DNA from: Megaleporinus macrocephalus
Lineage: Eukaryota; Chordata; Actinopteri; Characiformes; Anostomidae
DNA length: 64,000 bases
Assembly: GCA_021613375.1 (NCBI GenBank)
Contig: CM038715.1
Coordinates: 3,459,378-3,523,377 of the forward strand
Direction of reading: 5' to 3'
The notes beneath the pieces are model-generated. The model worked only from the letters and a program-made list of their open reading frames with translations. It was not told the origin of the DNA and did no database searches. The stretch's first letter is position 1, and every line of letters starts with the position of its first letter. The position numbers and the translations under genes are program-made. Of the stretch, positions 54,273 to 64,000 are shown one piece after another.

Positions 54273-54869
54273 AGAGTACACAGTTCATCAGTACATTTAA
54301 CAGAGACTGTTCTAGCTAAGGAATCTTATAGAATCTTTATAAGGAATAAAACAGGGAAACAGTGTATACAGTCATATGTTTAAGTGCAGTTATTCTGTTT
54401 GGAGAGATTTTTATTCAGTTGCAGTCAGCGCTGCGAGTCTTTCTCCACTGCGCTAAATCAGTCTCGGGAATGAAAACCATATGACGCTGTGGCTTTTTGT
54501 GGCTTTAATTTAGAAAATTGCTTATTTTTTTATCACAACGCAATTTGCAGGTAAGGTGTAACTAAAGTGTTTGTTTTAGTTTATATTTCTGTCCATCATA
54601 TAAAAACAACAAACATGTTAGCAAACAAAACATTCAGTTATTTTTTCTGTGAAGAAAGGAATCAGTACAAACTCTATATAATAGTAAAGCATGCATGCAA
54701 TGTAGTGAAATTTAGAATAAACATTTTTAAAAGAAGCCTTTAAAGGTAAATCAGTTTGACTTGGAATCCTTCGAGCTGAGATCATTTCCTAAATATCTGT
54801 AACCACAGATCTCTCGTGTGCGCGTTCCACTTTCTCTTTATTGTACTTTGATTACATGTTTACCAACAG

Positions 54870-54961
54870 CTCCATGACGACAGAGGCCATGGGAGGTCTG
54901 CTTGAGTTTGTGATCGTTCAAGTTGTGTTCATCACCGTCTGTTCTGTTGAATGTGTCGAAG
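54870..54961 (+). CDS. Ig-gene exon: start codon and signal peptide
   Basis: A pyrimidine-rich stretch (CCACTTTCTCTTTATTGTAC) and ACCAACAG precede CTCCATGACG. The exon encodes MGGLLEFVIVQVVFITVCSV after a short N-terminus and ends GAAG|GTCAGT at phase 1. The upstream non-coding exon is inferred at about 54120-54197. Confidence 0.75.
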
Positions 54962-56185
54962 GTCAGTTTCTTTATGTCAAAGTTACGCTGAGTATTCAAT
55001 CATCTGATCTTGATGCTGATCTGATGCTCTATCATGTGTTCAAATTGTGTGTCAGTCAACGTTTGTGTGTGTGTATGAGTTCAGTTGACATGGTTTTAAT
55101 GGATAATGCATTCATTATTTGTTTGTTTGTTTGTTTTTCCTGCAGAAAGTTTCAGGTGTTCTGACATAAATGGAACAATTGGAACACCATTAATCCTAAC
55201 CTGCAACGTCAGCTGTCATCCACCCTGCAACTTAAAAAATTACATATGGAAAAGAAATGGACTTGACCTTAGCAATGACACCAATAATGACACAAACCTG
55301 AAACATCAATACATAATTGAGAAAATAATTCAGAACCCATCTATGAATGACAGCGGGACATATGAGCTTTTTGTACAACTGAATATTGGACATTGTAAAC
55401 CGGAATTCCTGGTGAACCTAACAGGTACGTTTCCTTTGTCAGTATATAAGTTTCATAATCCTGTACAGTCACAGTGCATGATATTACATTTATCTCAATA
55501 TCTGTTTTACAGGGAACAACACAACAGTTACACCAGTTACACCAGGTACAGAAGGTACAAAAGGTACAGTGTTCTCACCCTCTTCTATTTACATAAGAAA
55601 AAAGTGACTAGTACATATTTACAGTGACTGGAGCAGTCAGTGTTTTAGAACACTTAAAAGAATATTTACGATTATCAAATAAACCACACAAAGAAAAGTT
55701 TTAAAGCTTATATTTGTGAACTTACTGTAAATATCCTGCCAGCCATCCAGGCTTTCCCTCCTTTCAATAACTTCAGAACAACAGCTACGTTACATTACTT
55801 TCCATCTAGTTACTGAATAATAAGCTTTGGATGTAAGGCTGGGAGTTATACCACTGTTAAAGCAACTGCTAATGCCAGAGGTGCTTGATCTTACCAAGCG
55901 GAAATGATCTGTTCTTTATGATTATTATATTATATTTTGTGATATGTGTAGATATTGGTGTGTTGTTGCTTCAAATTAATAATGCTTTTTTTAATTTATA
56001 TGTATACAGCCCCTCATGCAGCCTCTCCCATCAGTACACATGTCACTGCAAGTTTCCTGGGCGTCCTGGTGATCTTAGGCCTCATCGGTTTGGCGGTTTT
56101 CTTCAGAAAGAAATTTAAAATGAGTTGTTTCTCAGATACTGATAATAGACCCTTTAAACTTGTTCACAGACAAAACAATATATAA
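54874..56185 (+). CDS. Single-Ig-domain type I membrane protein, putative immune receptor
   Basis: Four exons (54874-54961, 55146-55424, 55513-55563, 56010-56185) join in frame, all at phase 1, to 197 residues. Residues 1-30 form a hydrophobic signal peptide. Residues 31-122 are an Ig-like domain with strand-B Cys49 (LTC), Trp64 (YIW) and the DSGTY motif at 98-102. The position that normally holds the second Cys is Leu104, and Cys34, 53, 57 and 113 are extra. A Thr/Pro/Gly linker (123-147) precedes a membrane helix at about 151-171 and a 26-residue basic tail (RKKFKMSCF...) with no tyrosine, so no ITIM or ITAM. About eight N-glycosylation sequons. The ATG at 54874 was chosen because it directly follows an AACAG acceptor; ATG 54889 is an alternative. 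I cannot assign a named family; fish Ig receptors of CD2/SLAM-like or other lineages are possible relatives. Confidence 0.82.
55146..55424 (+). CDS. Ig-gene exon: immunoglobulin domain
   Basis: The acceptor is TTTTTCCTGCAG and the donor is ACAG|GTACGT. One exon encodes the whole domain, from SFRCSDINGT to PEFLVNLT, the usual one-exon-per-Ig-domain layout with phase-1 borders. It carries five cysteines and an Asn-Asp-Thr-rich loop (SNDTNNDTN). Confidence 0.9.
55513..55563 (+). CDS. Ig-gene exon: Thr/Pro stalk
   Basis: The acceptor is CTGTTTTACAG and the donor is AAAAG|GTACAG. It encodes NNTTVTPVTPGTEGTK, a short stalk with an N-glycosylation sequon and probable O-glycosylation. The 51-bp length (a multiple of three) and phase-1 borders make it skippable without a frameshift. 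Confidence 0.75.
56010..56185 (+). CDS. Ig-gene exon: transmembrane helix and tail
   Basis: The acceptor is TATGTATACAG. It encodes SPISTHVTASFLGVLVILGL and on to FFRKKFKMSC, then a short tail ending HRQNNI and a TAA stop. The membrane helix has no charged residue that would pair with an adaptor such as DAP12. Confidence 0.85.
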
Positions 56186-56920
56186 ATGTGACAAACAGCC
56201 TCAGTAATGTCAATCAGTCAATCATAACCAACAAGGAAGGGGCAGAAACGAGGGGGCTATACACCGAAAACATGGGGTCGGTTTTATTGAATACGTTAAC
56301 ACTGGCAGGTTTCCAGTGTTGCAGATATCAGTTTTGTGAAATGTTTGCATATATGTAGGAAAATGTGAATATGTTTTTTTCTGTCTTGCACTTTTAATAT
56401 CTGATTTCTGAGAAATAACATTAAATTACTGACACAGTGTGGTCATTCAATAAATAAGCTCAACACGGGCCAGTTATTTTAGATTTTTAGAGAAAAGTAG
56501 AGCAGGTTCTCTCTACTTTCACCACTGTAGATATTTGTTTCTGGTTATGAGGTCTTATCTCTTTAGTGCTGAATAAGCTCAATCTATTTTCCACATTAAC
56601 TGTTCATAACTGTAAATTATTAACCTACTGGGCATTGTAACCTAAGATTAGAGACAAACTCCATAGAGTTTCATTAGTATACTCATATATTTCATGTTCT
56701 GTTTTGTTATGTGTGTTTGATGTACAGTTTTTATGGAGGTTGTTAATAACCATAGAAAAACATATCTAAGCTTAAAGTGAACTAAGAGTTTCTGTATATT
56801 ATGACTATAAAACTGTGTGAATATGAAGGGAAATGTTTTGGTTTATTTTATTGATATGGCACAGATCTAATGTAAATAAAAGTTGAGCATTTCCTAAATA
56901 AATGTGTATAAAACAAAATT
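56186..56920 (+). terminator. 3' UTR and polyadenylation signals of the Ig-domain gene
   Basis: AATAAA occurs at 56449-56454, 56875-56880 and 56897-56902. The closely spaced last pair probably marks the main 3' end, giving a roughly 0.7-kb UTR. Confidence 0.6.
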
Positions 56921-57169
56921 GAATTATTGTGTGTTTATTCTAAAGAATTTACAAAATACCAGCAAAAAAATAACCACCGTCAGCAGGAAGTCAGTGATGA
57001 GGCTGTAGATTACTGATGTGTACAGCGCTAGAGCAGCTGCTATGCCGTACAACTGTTTTCTCTTCTTCTTCTTCTTTTGCTATATGATCGCACCATCTTA
57101 ATAATGAATTTCCGGGTTGTGAAAGAGATGAAGCAAAAACCCTTGGGGGTATTTAGAGACATCCATGGA

Positions 57170-57600
57170 GACTCCTCACTGGTGACTCACTGTCAGACTG
57201 GGGTTGGTGAAGCAGAAATGGAGACGAAGGGAGGCAGGACAAAACGGAAATACAAACAAAATGAGAAATAAACAAAGACTAGAACTAACGAGACACGGGC
57301 AGGATACAGAGAGACTACCAAATATCAGAAAATTACCAACGACTCTGGGAAAGAAGGAGATGTAAAAACAGGTGAGGGGCGGAGACAAGGAGCACATGAC
57401 AAAAACATAAACAGAACAGACACGGGACAAAAGGGCAGGAGAGCGTAAACAAAGACCGACAGACAGGAAAAGCAGGGCACCTACAAGACTCAGTGCCTGG
57501 TCCTTTCACGCTATACTTTCAGTACATTTATACTGACCTCTGACCTTAATCACCTGCAGCTGAACCCCCGCAACACCGACCCTGGAAATACACGCCCCTA
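57170..57600. repeat. Unclassified interspersed repeat-like sequence
   Basis: Purine-rich DNA (AAATACAAACAAAATGAGAA and similar) resembling the repeat-like blocks at 30.1 and 50.6 kb. No coding capacity is believed. Confidence 0.3.
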
Positions 57601-57689
57601 ATATGATACTTTATTACCTTACTTAAGTAGGAATTTTAGTTATTTATACTTTACTGGAGTAATTATTATTCAGCTGACTTTTTACTAAT

Positions 57690-58422
57690 ACTACTTACAT
57701 TAACACTCCATTATCAGTACTTTCTACTCCTTACATTTACACTCCATTATCAGTACTTTCTACTCCTTACATTTACACTCCATTATCAGTACTTTCTACT
57801 CCTTACATTTACACTCCATTATCAGTACTTTCTACTCCTTACATTTACACTCCATTATCAGTACTTTCTACTCCTTACATTTACACTCCATTATCAGTAC
57901 TTTGTACTCCTTACATTTACACTCCATTATCAGTACTTTCTACTCCTTACATTTACACTCCATTATCAGTACTTTGTACTCCTTACATTTACACTCCATT
58001 ATCAGTACTTTATACTCCTTACATTTACACTTCATTATCAGTACTTTCTACTACTTACATTTACACTCCATTATCAGTACTTTCTACTCCTTACATTTAC
58101 ACTCCATTATCAGTACTTTGTACTCCTTACATTTACACTCCATTATCAGTACTTTATACTCCTTACATTTACACTTCATTATCAGTACTTTATACTCCTT
58201 ACATTTACACTCCATTATCAGTACTTTCTACTCCTTACATTTACACTCCATTATCTGTACTTTCTACTCCTTACATTTACACTCCATTATCAGTACTTTA
58301 TACTCCTTACATTTACACTCCATTATCTGTACTTTCTACTCCTTACATTTACACTCCATTATCTGTACTTTCTACTCCTTACATTTACACTCCATTATCA
58401 GTACTTTATACTCCTTACATTG
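57690..58422. repeat. Minisatellite, 36-bp unit, about 20 copies
   Basis: The unit reads ACTCCATTATCAGTACTTTC plus TACTCCTTACATTTAC, with sparse substitutions. As 36 is a multiple of three, one frame stays open for about 170 codons as a 12-residue repeat (HSIISTFYSLHL). This is a consequence of the repeat and not evidence of a gene. Confidence 0.95.
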
Positions 58423-59540
58423 TAAACATAGTCTCATTACTCCTATTTCATTTCAGTTTGTTTTCATTCATGTATATTTACATTCCAGTAAAGATTATTG
58501 ATAACATGACTTTGAAGTTTGACATGCTTCTTTAATATATTTACATTGTACTAAACTACATCACTACCAAATTTATCAACATTAACATTTTAATATACAT
58601 ACATTAACTTTTAGAAGAATGGGGTTTTTGGGGAGGTGGGCTAGTGCACTATAGACCCTTGTGGTGAGGCCAAAGCTTTTATCCTTAATGTCATTACTTT
58701 TACTTTTATACTTTAAGTAGTTCTGAAAGCAGTACTTTTATACTTTTACTGAAGTAAAGAGCTTGAGTAGATACTTCAACGTCTACAGAAGTATTTTTAA
58801 ACTCTAGTATCTATAATTCTACCTGAGTAATGAACGTGAATACTTTAAAACCTTTGCTCTCAGGTTCTTTTTAATCTCTTGTTGTCTAAAGATTTGTCTG
58901 CTGTAACTCACTCCATGGGTATTTCTACCCAGTCTCTTGCAGCTGATCCAGAATTCAGCAGCATGACTTATCTACAACCTTTCAGATTTTACAAACATAC
59001 CGCATGAACACTTCCTGCAGCTGGCCACATCAGATCTCAGCTCTTAGCGCTCACCTGCACCTTTGTCAGCAGCTTTGTGTGACCCTGTGATGTTCTACAG
59101 AGTAAGGAGGGGGGACTGGATTATAGAGTGGTCTAAATTGAATTCAGGAACTTCTCTTTCACATGTCCTGCGTTCAAGGTACTAAAATATTTCAAGTTAT
59201 CAAAAACAGCGTCGTAACTAGCTGCAGAACACTAATGTCTAGCAGGAGGAGCATTCAGAGCACCTTTCAGCTTCACTGCATGCAAATATAAAACTCAACA
59301 TCACACATACTCTTAATAGCGGGGATCTGTGCTGTGCAGGTGTATCTGATAAAAGGTCTAATCAGTATAGATATAAAGAAGGTGTGACTGATAAACTGGC
59401 TATGGTATGTATTGTTTTGTATATTTATGCAAGTGCTCAACATAAAATAGCATTTGATTAATGTCCAGTCAAAATGACTATGAATTACTTTTACTTCCGC
59501 ATCACAATAACAAAACAAATAACAAATATTTGTAATATTT
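58423..59540. other. Intergenic, partly repeat-like
   Basis: 58680-58860 (GTACTTTTATACTTTTACTG and following) resembles the AGTACTTTTACTT-rich arms of a common fish DNA transposon; 57610-57690 and 59780-59850 look similar. The 36-bp minisatellite may therefore be nested in one such element. I recognise nothing else. Confidence 0.4.
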
Positions 59541-59900
59541 GTTAAACCGTGAAAGAAAATGAGCCGCCCAATGTTTACAAACCACCAAAACGTTTACGCT
59601 CAGATAAACATATTAAAAACTTACCTCTGAGAGAGAGGAGAAAAAGTTTCACTCTTAATTCAGTTTTGAAAACAAACCACAGATGTTTCTGTCCATCCTT
59701 CCACTGTGAGAAACAACTCCATGCTGATCACCCCAGAAGCAGAAAATGCAACCAGCTCGATGTTACATTTAGTTGTTGAGGCGTTAGACATCTACTTTTA
59801 CAAGTAGTATTTTTACTACTAGTATACTTTATACTTACTACAAATATACTTCCTTTTTTTTTACCTTTTATTTTACACATCTTTTAAGTTCAGGGCATAC
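59541..59900 (+). other. Unassigned basic open stretch, then AT-rich sequence
   Basis: 59549-59779 is open for 76 codons and reads ENEPPNVYKPPKRLRSDKHI, rich in Lys/Arg, then a Cys/His-containing end. I recognise no domain and see no promoter or splice signals. It may be a transposon fragment. Confidence 0.3.
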
Positions 59901-59904
59901 ATTT

Positions 59905-60850
59905 AACAATTAAATGACAGGGTTGCAAAGTAAACCCAAAAAAACCCAAAAACAAACAAATAAAATAAAAAACACACACAATGTGTTTCTAGTCGTATAT
60001 AAATTAGGAATCAACATGGGCTGTTCTTCCTGTTGGCAAAATAAACGTGTTACTTTCCCCATCGTTTTTCTCCCAACTCCTTCTGAAGTCGGATGGAAAA
60101 ACTCATCCATTCTAAGAGGTGCAATTGTTCCACAATATTGATAAAAAGCCCGACTGTGGGGGGATCTTTCTGGAGCCAGCACTGTGCAGGCTTGTAAGAT
60201 GTATTAATCCCAAAACCCGAGACACTCAGGATGATCGCTGCCACAGCTTTTCAAAATGGCAAGACCAAAAAAGTGTGTATGATCAGCCCTAGGTGTTCCA
60301 CATTCTCTCCAACACTGTAGTGGGGTGACCATCTGTTTAGCTTTCTGTTTAGGGGTGATAAGAAACCTAATTAAGTTCTTCCAGCAAAAGTCTCTCCAGA
60401 GTAAAGAATTTGTAGTGGATGACTGTTTTCCAGGCTCTCAGCCACTCAGTTATTTCAATGTCCAATTTCTTTTCCCATCGATGTTTCACATGGTCAGTTG
60501 AATCCTTTTTCAATGATGTGATACCATGGTATAGCTTACTTATAAGGCCTTTAATATTTCCAGAATCATAAGCATTAGTGAATATATGGATGACAATCGG
60601 TGGTTCTCTTGAATTGGGGACTTTCACCTCTTTATAAAAGTAATTACGAAGCTGTAGGTACCTTTAAAAATCTCGATCAGTCAACCCATATGTCTTACAT
60701 AAATCAGCAAAGCTGCTCAGGTCCCAAGATTTTACTATTGTACATAATGAGGTGATGACAGAGCCAATCCATTGCCTATATCTGTGATCTTGCAATGCTG
60801 GCATAAAGTCAGTATCACAAATAACAAAGCAAACCATGGCTGAATTAGCA
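59905..60850 (-). mobile_element. L1-like LINE ORF2 C-terminal remnant (minus strand)
   Basis: On the minus strand the order is SVITSLCTIVKSWDLSSFAD, then KRYLQLRNYFYKEVKVPN, LISKLYHGITSLKKD, HRWEKKLDIEITEWLRAWKT and, after frameshifts, a degraded LFWSCHFEKLW block. This follows the region after the reverse transcriptase in fish L1-type ORF2 proteins. Stops and frameshifts make it inactive. Confidence 0.7.
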
Positions 60851-60859
60851 GCTATGGTG

Positions 60860-61200
60860 GCGTGCGTGGGCTGGTGGAGGAGCGGCGGCTGCGGGGAAGC
60901 CCAGTGGCGTGCGTGGGCAGGGCAGCGGAGGCTGTGGGGATCAGCTTGATGGGATAACTGACATTTGGTTAATAGGTCAAGCCAAAGAGCATAGCATGAG
61001 CTGTGGCAACATCTTTCAGTCCTGTGAGGCCCGCACCCCCTCAATAACAATTTTACTGTCCTTCGAACTGTCACCTTCAGAAGCTCCCAAGTTCACAAAA
61101 GCTGGCACTGAGAGCAGGTCCACTTCTAAACTTTCAAGGTCCATTGTTAACTTGTCCACACTGTGCCGGGGAAGCTCTGCCGAACAGCTGCTGGTTTGAA
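60860..61200. other. GC-rich insertion with short direct repeat
   Basis: TGGCGTGCGTGGGC occurs twice (about 60859 and 60904). The remainder to 61200 is moderately GC-rich and has no recognisable coding segment, although a minus-strand frame (60664-61074) stays open across it from the LINE. Confidence 0.4.
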
Positions 61201-61570
61201 AAAATGCGCGTGCTTGTACAGTGAAAGTAGCTTATTTATATTACTTAGTATTTACACAAAATTCTGTTGATTTAATATTAATCGAACATGATGAGTGTGC
61301 GTTTGTTGAATAAAATAAGTAGATTTAATTCTAACCATTTTCGAATAAAATCAACACAAATAATAGTATAAAATGTAATTATTCGATTCTGTTAAATACA
61401 TATTACACAATACATTTGTGGAAGATCTACTGGACCACTGATTATTTTTCACAGTGAAGCCCAGGGCCAAGCGTGGGCGCATTGCGGGAATGGCGGTGAT
61501 GAACCGGCAGTTGTGGCGACGACAGGGCCTGGAGTGGCCAGGCTGGAGTGGTTCAGGGATGGCCGGCCTA

Positions 61571-61860
61571 TGCGGCATGGAGCTGGGGCTGGAGCGCTGG
61601 GGAACAGCGGCAGGAGTGCTTAGAGTCCGGATGCGGGGTCCAATGAACGGCTGGATGGGGGTGAGCTTTAAACCTCTGAAGCTGGTGCAGCGGGGCTGTA
61701 ACCGCAGAGCGAGGCCGTGAAGAGGAGAAGCGGGATTGCAGGAAGTTCATCATCCGTGCCTGAATGGTGGTGTCCATGGCGAATTGCGAGAGACGAAATG
61801 TATGCAATGTTGTTCGGCACGAGAATGGAGCGAGAATGGGGTTGTATATATAGTAGGTAG
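61571..61860 (-). CDS. Small ORF with TATA-like promoter, function unknown
   Basis: On the minus strand a TATATATA box (61845-61852) lies about 70 bp upstream of an ATG at 61777. This opens 69 codons reading MDTTIQARMMNFLQSRFSSS and continuing His/Pro-rich (HQLQRFKAHPHPAVHW). The block is GC- and CpG-richer than its surroundings. It could be the 5' exon of a gene or transposon continuing to lower coordinates, or chance. I recognise no domain. Confidence 0.25.
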
Positions 61861-61889
61861 AGGTAATTAGGGCGTGGCCCAGCTCCCAA

Positions 61890-63095
61890 AACTAAGTTAC
61901 CGTGGTAACTCCACTAGAAAAAACGACCTGGCCTAATATAAAATAATTTTATTACTGTATATAATATAAACAGATTTTGTGACTGTGTTAGGTTACAGCT
62001 GTATTTAGTCAGTGTATAACTGGCTTTATGTACTATATGATGCTGTTAAAATCATTTACTAAACTAAACTTTGCAAAAGATAATGAAGGAAAACAAAAAA
62101 AAGAAAATTTAAATTACTAGTACAAATGAGTGACAGAAAGTAGCATTTGTTTAATCATCCAACTGGCCAGCAGTAGCCTAACTTTTCCTAACTTTCAGTT
62201 AAAACTCCAAATCAGTTTTTACAATGTACAAAAATAAAAACACTCAGCTCAACCTGGGTCCAATGATTTGCTTAAAAAAGTTTCTTAGACATCGTGGTGG
62301 ACCTGCTCAGCTTCAGAGTGCTTTAGAGACTTTATCAGGATGCTCATCAGGACCCGAAATGATCGTGATGGAATGCTTTATTTTAGCTATCTTTTAAAAC
62401 TGGTGAAGAAAAAAAAACATTAACTATATTTAACTCTTGTTGCGTGTTTGGTTTTAAGCAGGAACGGTTGTACTGACCAACTATTGAGCTGTTCAAAATA
62501 TTCAACTATTAATGTTTCTGTATTAGTTGATGTATACTCATGTTGACGTAAATATTTGGACTTATTTAATTAAATTTTATTTTATAAAAAGTGCCAACTG
62601 CATATTTTACAAGTAATTTTAAAAATGTGGAAGAAAATTCCTGAATTCTGAATTCTTGCATGCCCAGCCAACACCCCTGCCACCCTGCTAGTAAGACACT
62701 TGATTGATGTTTTCGTTATGTAAGTTTATGGCATGCAATTTTATCTAGAATGAAAAACAAGAGTCTCTTAATTGTAATTGAATGTAATGAGATGTTTTCC
62801 CTGTGAATTGGTGCCATTTCTGTTAGTCCTTTTATCATGAAATTCTAAAATACACATGGTAACATTCAGCAGTGCAACACAGCACTGATAGTCAGCACTG
62901 TAATAGTTTTTGATGATGTTTACTCGTTTGCAGCATGCTTTGTCAGGCTTTCTTCAAGGTCACTGTCCTCAATCTCAATCCTCAGTGTCTGTAAAGGAAC
63001 CAACGTGGCTTTAGTTTTGGAAGATGTTTCACATGCTAGTCATGAGTCACAGCGCAATTCTAGTTAAAGTGTAACTAGTTTGTTTATTAATGGTT
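61890..63095. other. Intergenic, nothing recognised
   Basis: AT-rich DNA with no credible exon on either strand. Confidence 0.55.
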
Positions 63096-63099
63096 TTGT

Positions 63100-63530
63100 T
63101 TACAAAGTCACACGTCTACTTTCGGCGGCGGCAGCGCGTAGGTGGCTGCGTTATGGTCTGGGGAATGCTTTCATGGCAATCTTTGTGACCACTCGTCCAT
63201 ACGTTAGGCACTCTCAACTCACATGGTTATAAAAGACAATGTTACACAGCTAGAAATGTCCAACCATGTTTAAAAGATCATGACTGAGACTTCCTAGTGG
63301 TACACGGGACCCAACTGAGCATCTGTGGACCACCTCGATCGTTATGGATACTCCACCACATGCAATCCAGCAGCTGAGGGGTGTCTTGCAGTCAGCATGG
63401 CTCCAGATACCTGTGACCACCTACCAGGACCTTACTGAGTCTCCCAGTCCGTCTAGCTGCTGTCCATGCTGCACACGGCGGTTACTCTTGATATTAGCTG
63501 GTGGTCATAATAATGTGACTGACTGTGTAG
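63100..63530 (+). mobile_element. Tc1-like transposase 3' remnant
   Basis: On the plus strand, the sequence GCGTTATGGTCTGGGGAATG (VMVWGML-type block) is followed after frameshifts by HTARNV-like and HLWTT-like pieces. It ends with TPPHAIQQLRGVLQSAWLQI and PVTTYQDLTES, the C-terminal end of a Tc1-type transposase. It terminates near TAATAATGTGACTGACTGTG. Inactive. Confidence 0.8.
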
Positions 63531-64000
63531 ATTGTATTTTAATTCATAAATCAGTACAAATGGTTAAAACAATAAGGGACCCACCAGGAAGATATATATA
63601 ACTGTAGAAGGTAGTTTATTAAAGAAGATATTAAACCTTGCCAATGTTTATGACCCCAGTGAGTAATCTTTTTCTAAAACTCAGACTTAAACAATTCAGG
63701 AAAACTTTACTGTTATAAATCTTACCGCCCAATGACTTTCAGTATATATGCCACACTAAATCATCAATCTTATCCATCTAGACATACCAACCAGAGCCTG
63801 CGAATTAAAAAAAGCCCTGGATACTTACATATCTGAGGCGATGGGCAGTTTATCCGTTGGTCAGACCCGTGGGCCGGATTAAATCTCAGCACAGCATCTA
63901 ATAATGTTTACGGAATCATAGAAAATATTTTCTAAGAAGCTCCGATAACTCTTCACCCAGACCAAATAAACTAAGCAATAAAGGTGAATCATCGGCTCGT
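63531..64000. other. Window end, nothing recognised
   Basis: No coding segment or identifiable repeat was recognised in the last 470 bp. Confidence 0.5.

Noticed and set aside
57902..58501. 199-codon open frame with a 12-residue repeat
   Set aside because: It is the in-frame reading of the 36-bp minisatellite, with no promoter, splice sites or domain.
60664..61074. 136-codon minus-strand open frame as a host gene
   Set aside because: Its C-terminal half matches an L1-like ORF2 segment and the rest runs through an unrelated GC-rich insertion.

Overview
This is a vertebrate nuclear window, almost certainly from a ray-finned fish. It has small exons in long AT-rich introns with GT-AG junctions, dense (GT)n/(AT)n/(CT)n microsatellites, several Tc1-like transposase remnants, hAT-type non-autonomous elements with 8-bp target duplications, LINE remnants of two kinds (L2/CR1-like and L1-like) and a tRNA-derived SINE. 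Repeat flavour suggests an otophysan such as a characiform, but that is only an impression. There is no bacterial-style gene content.

Region 1-46.2 kb, plus strand: the 3' two thirds of a PSD/EFA6-family gene, an ARF6 guanine-nucleotide exchange factor. Twelve exons (1698-43625) join in a single consistent frame and encode 513 residues: the Sec7 domain with its catalytic glutamate, the PH domain, a charged coiled-coil segment and a Ser/Gly-rich C-terminus. The closest paralog by motif is PSD (EFA6A). Upstream exons lie outside the window. The 13.8-kb intron between the last two Sec7 exons holds a CpG-rich, CCAAT-containing block (18.8-19.1 kb) and an in-frame alternative first coding exon (20816-20941). 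It would splice to the shared exon at 24361 and give a 377-residue protein without a functional Sec7 domain. This matches the architecture of the Sec7-less short isoform described for mammalian EFA6A. The 3' UTR runs to about 46.2 kb.

Region 46.2-54.0 kb: intergenic and repeat-rich. It holds a 58-bp palindrome, a minus-strand L2/CR1-like LINE whose 3' part contains a roughly 1.6-kb minisatellite of 33-bp units, a 1.06-kb minisatellite of 20-bp units, and a diverged copy of part of the PSD 3' UTR.

Region 54.0-56.9 kb, plus strand: a compact gene for a 197-residue type I membrane protein with signal peptide, one unusual immunoglobulin domain, a short Thr/Pro linker, a transmembrane helix and a tail with no tyrosine. 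All coding introns are phase 1. An interferon-response-type element lies just upstream of a probable non-coding first exon. I do not recognise this gene by name, and it is the least familiar coding unit here.

Region 57-64 kb: repeat-dominated. It includes a 36-bp-unit minisatellite, an L1-like LINE remnant (minus), a GC-rich block with a TATA-like site and a small minus-strand ORF, and a Tc1-like remnant (plus).
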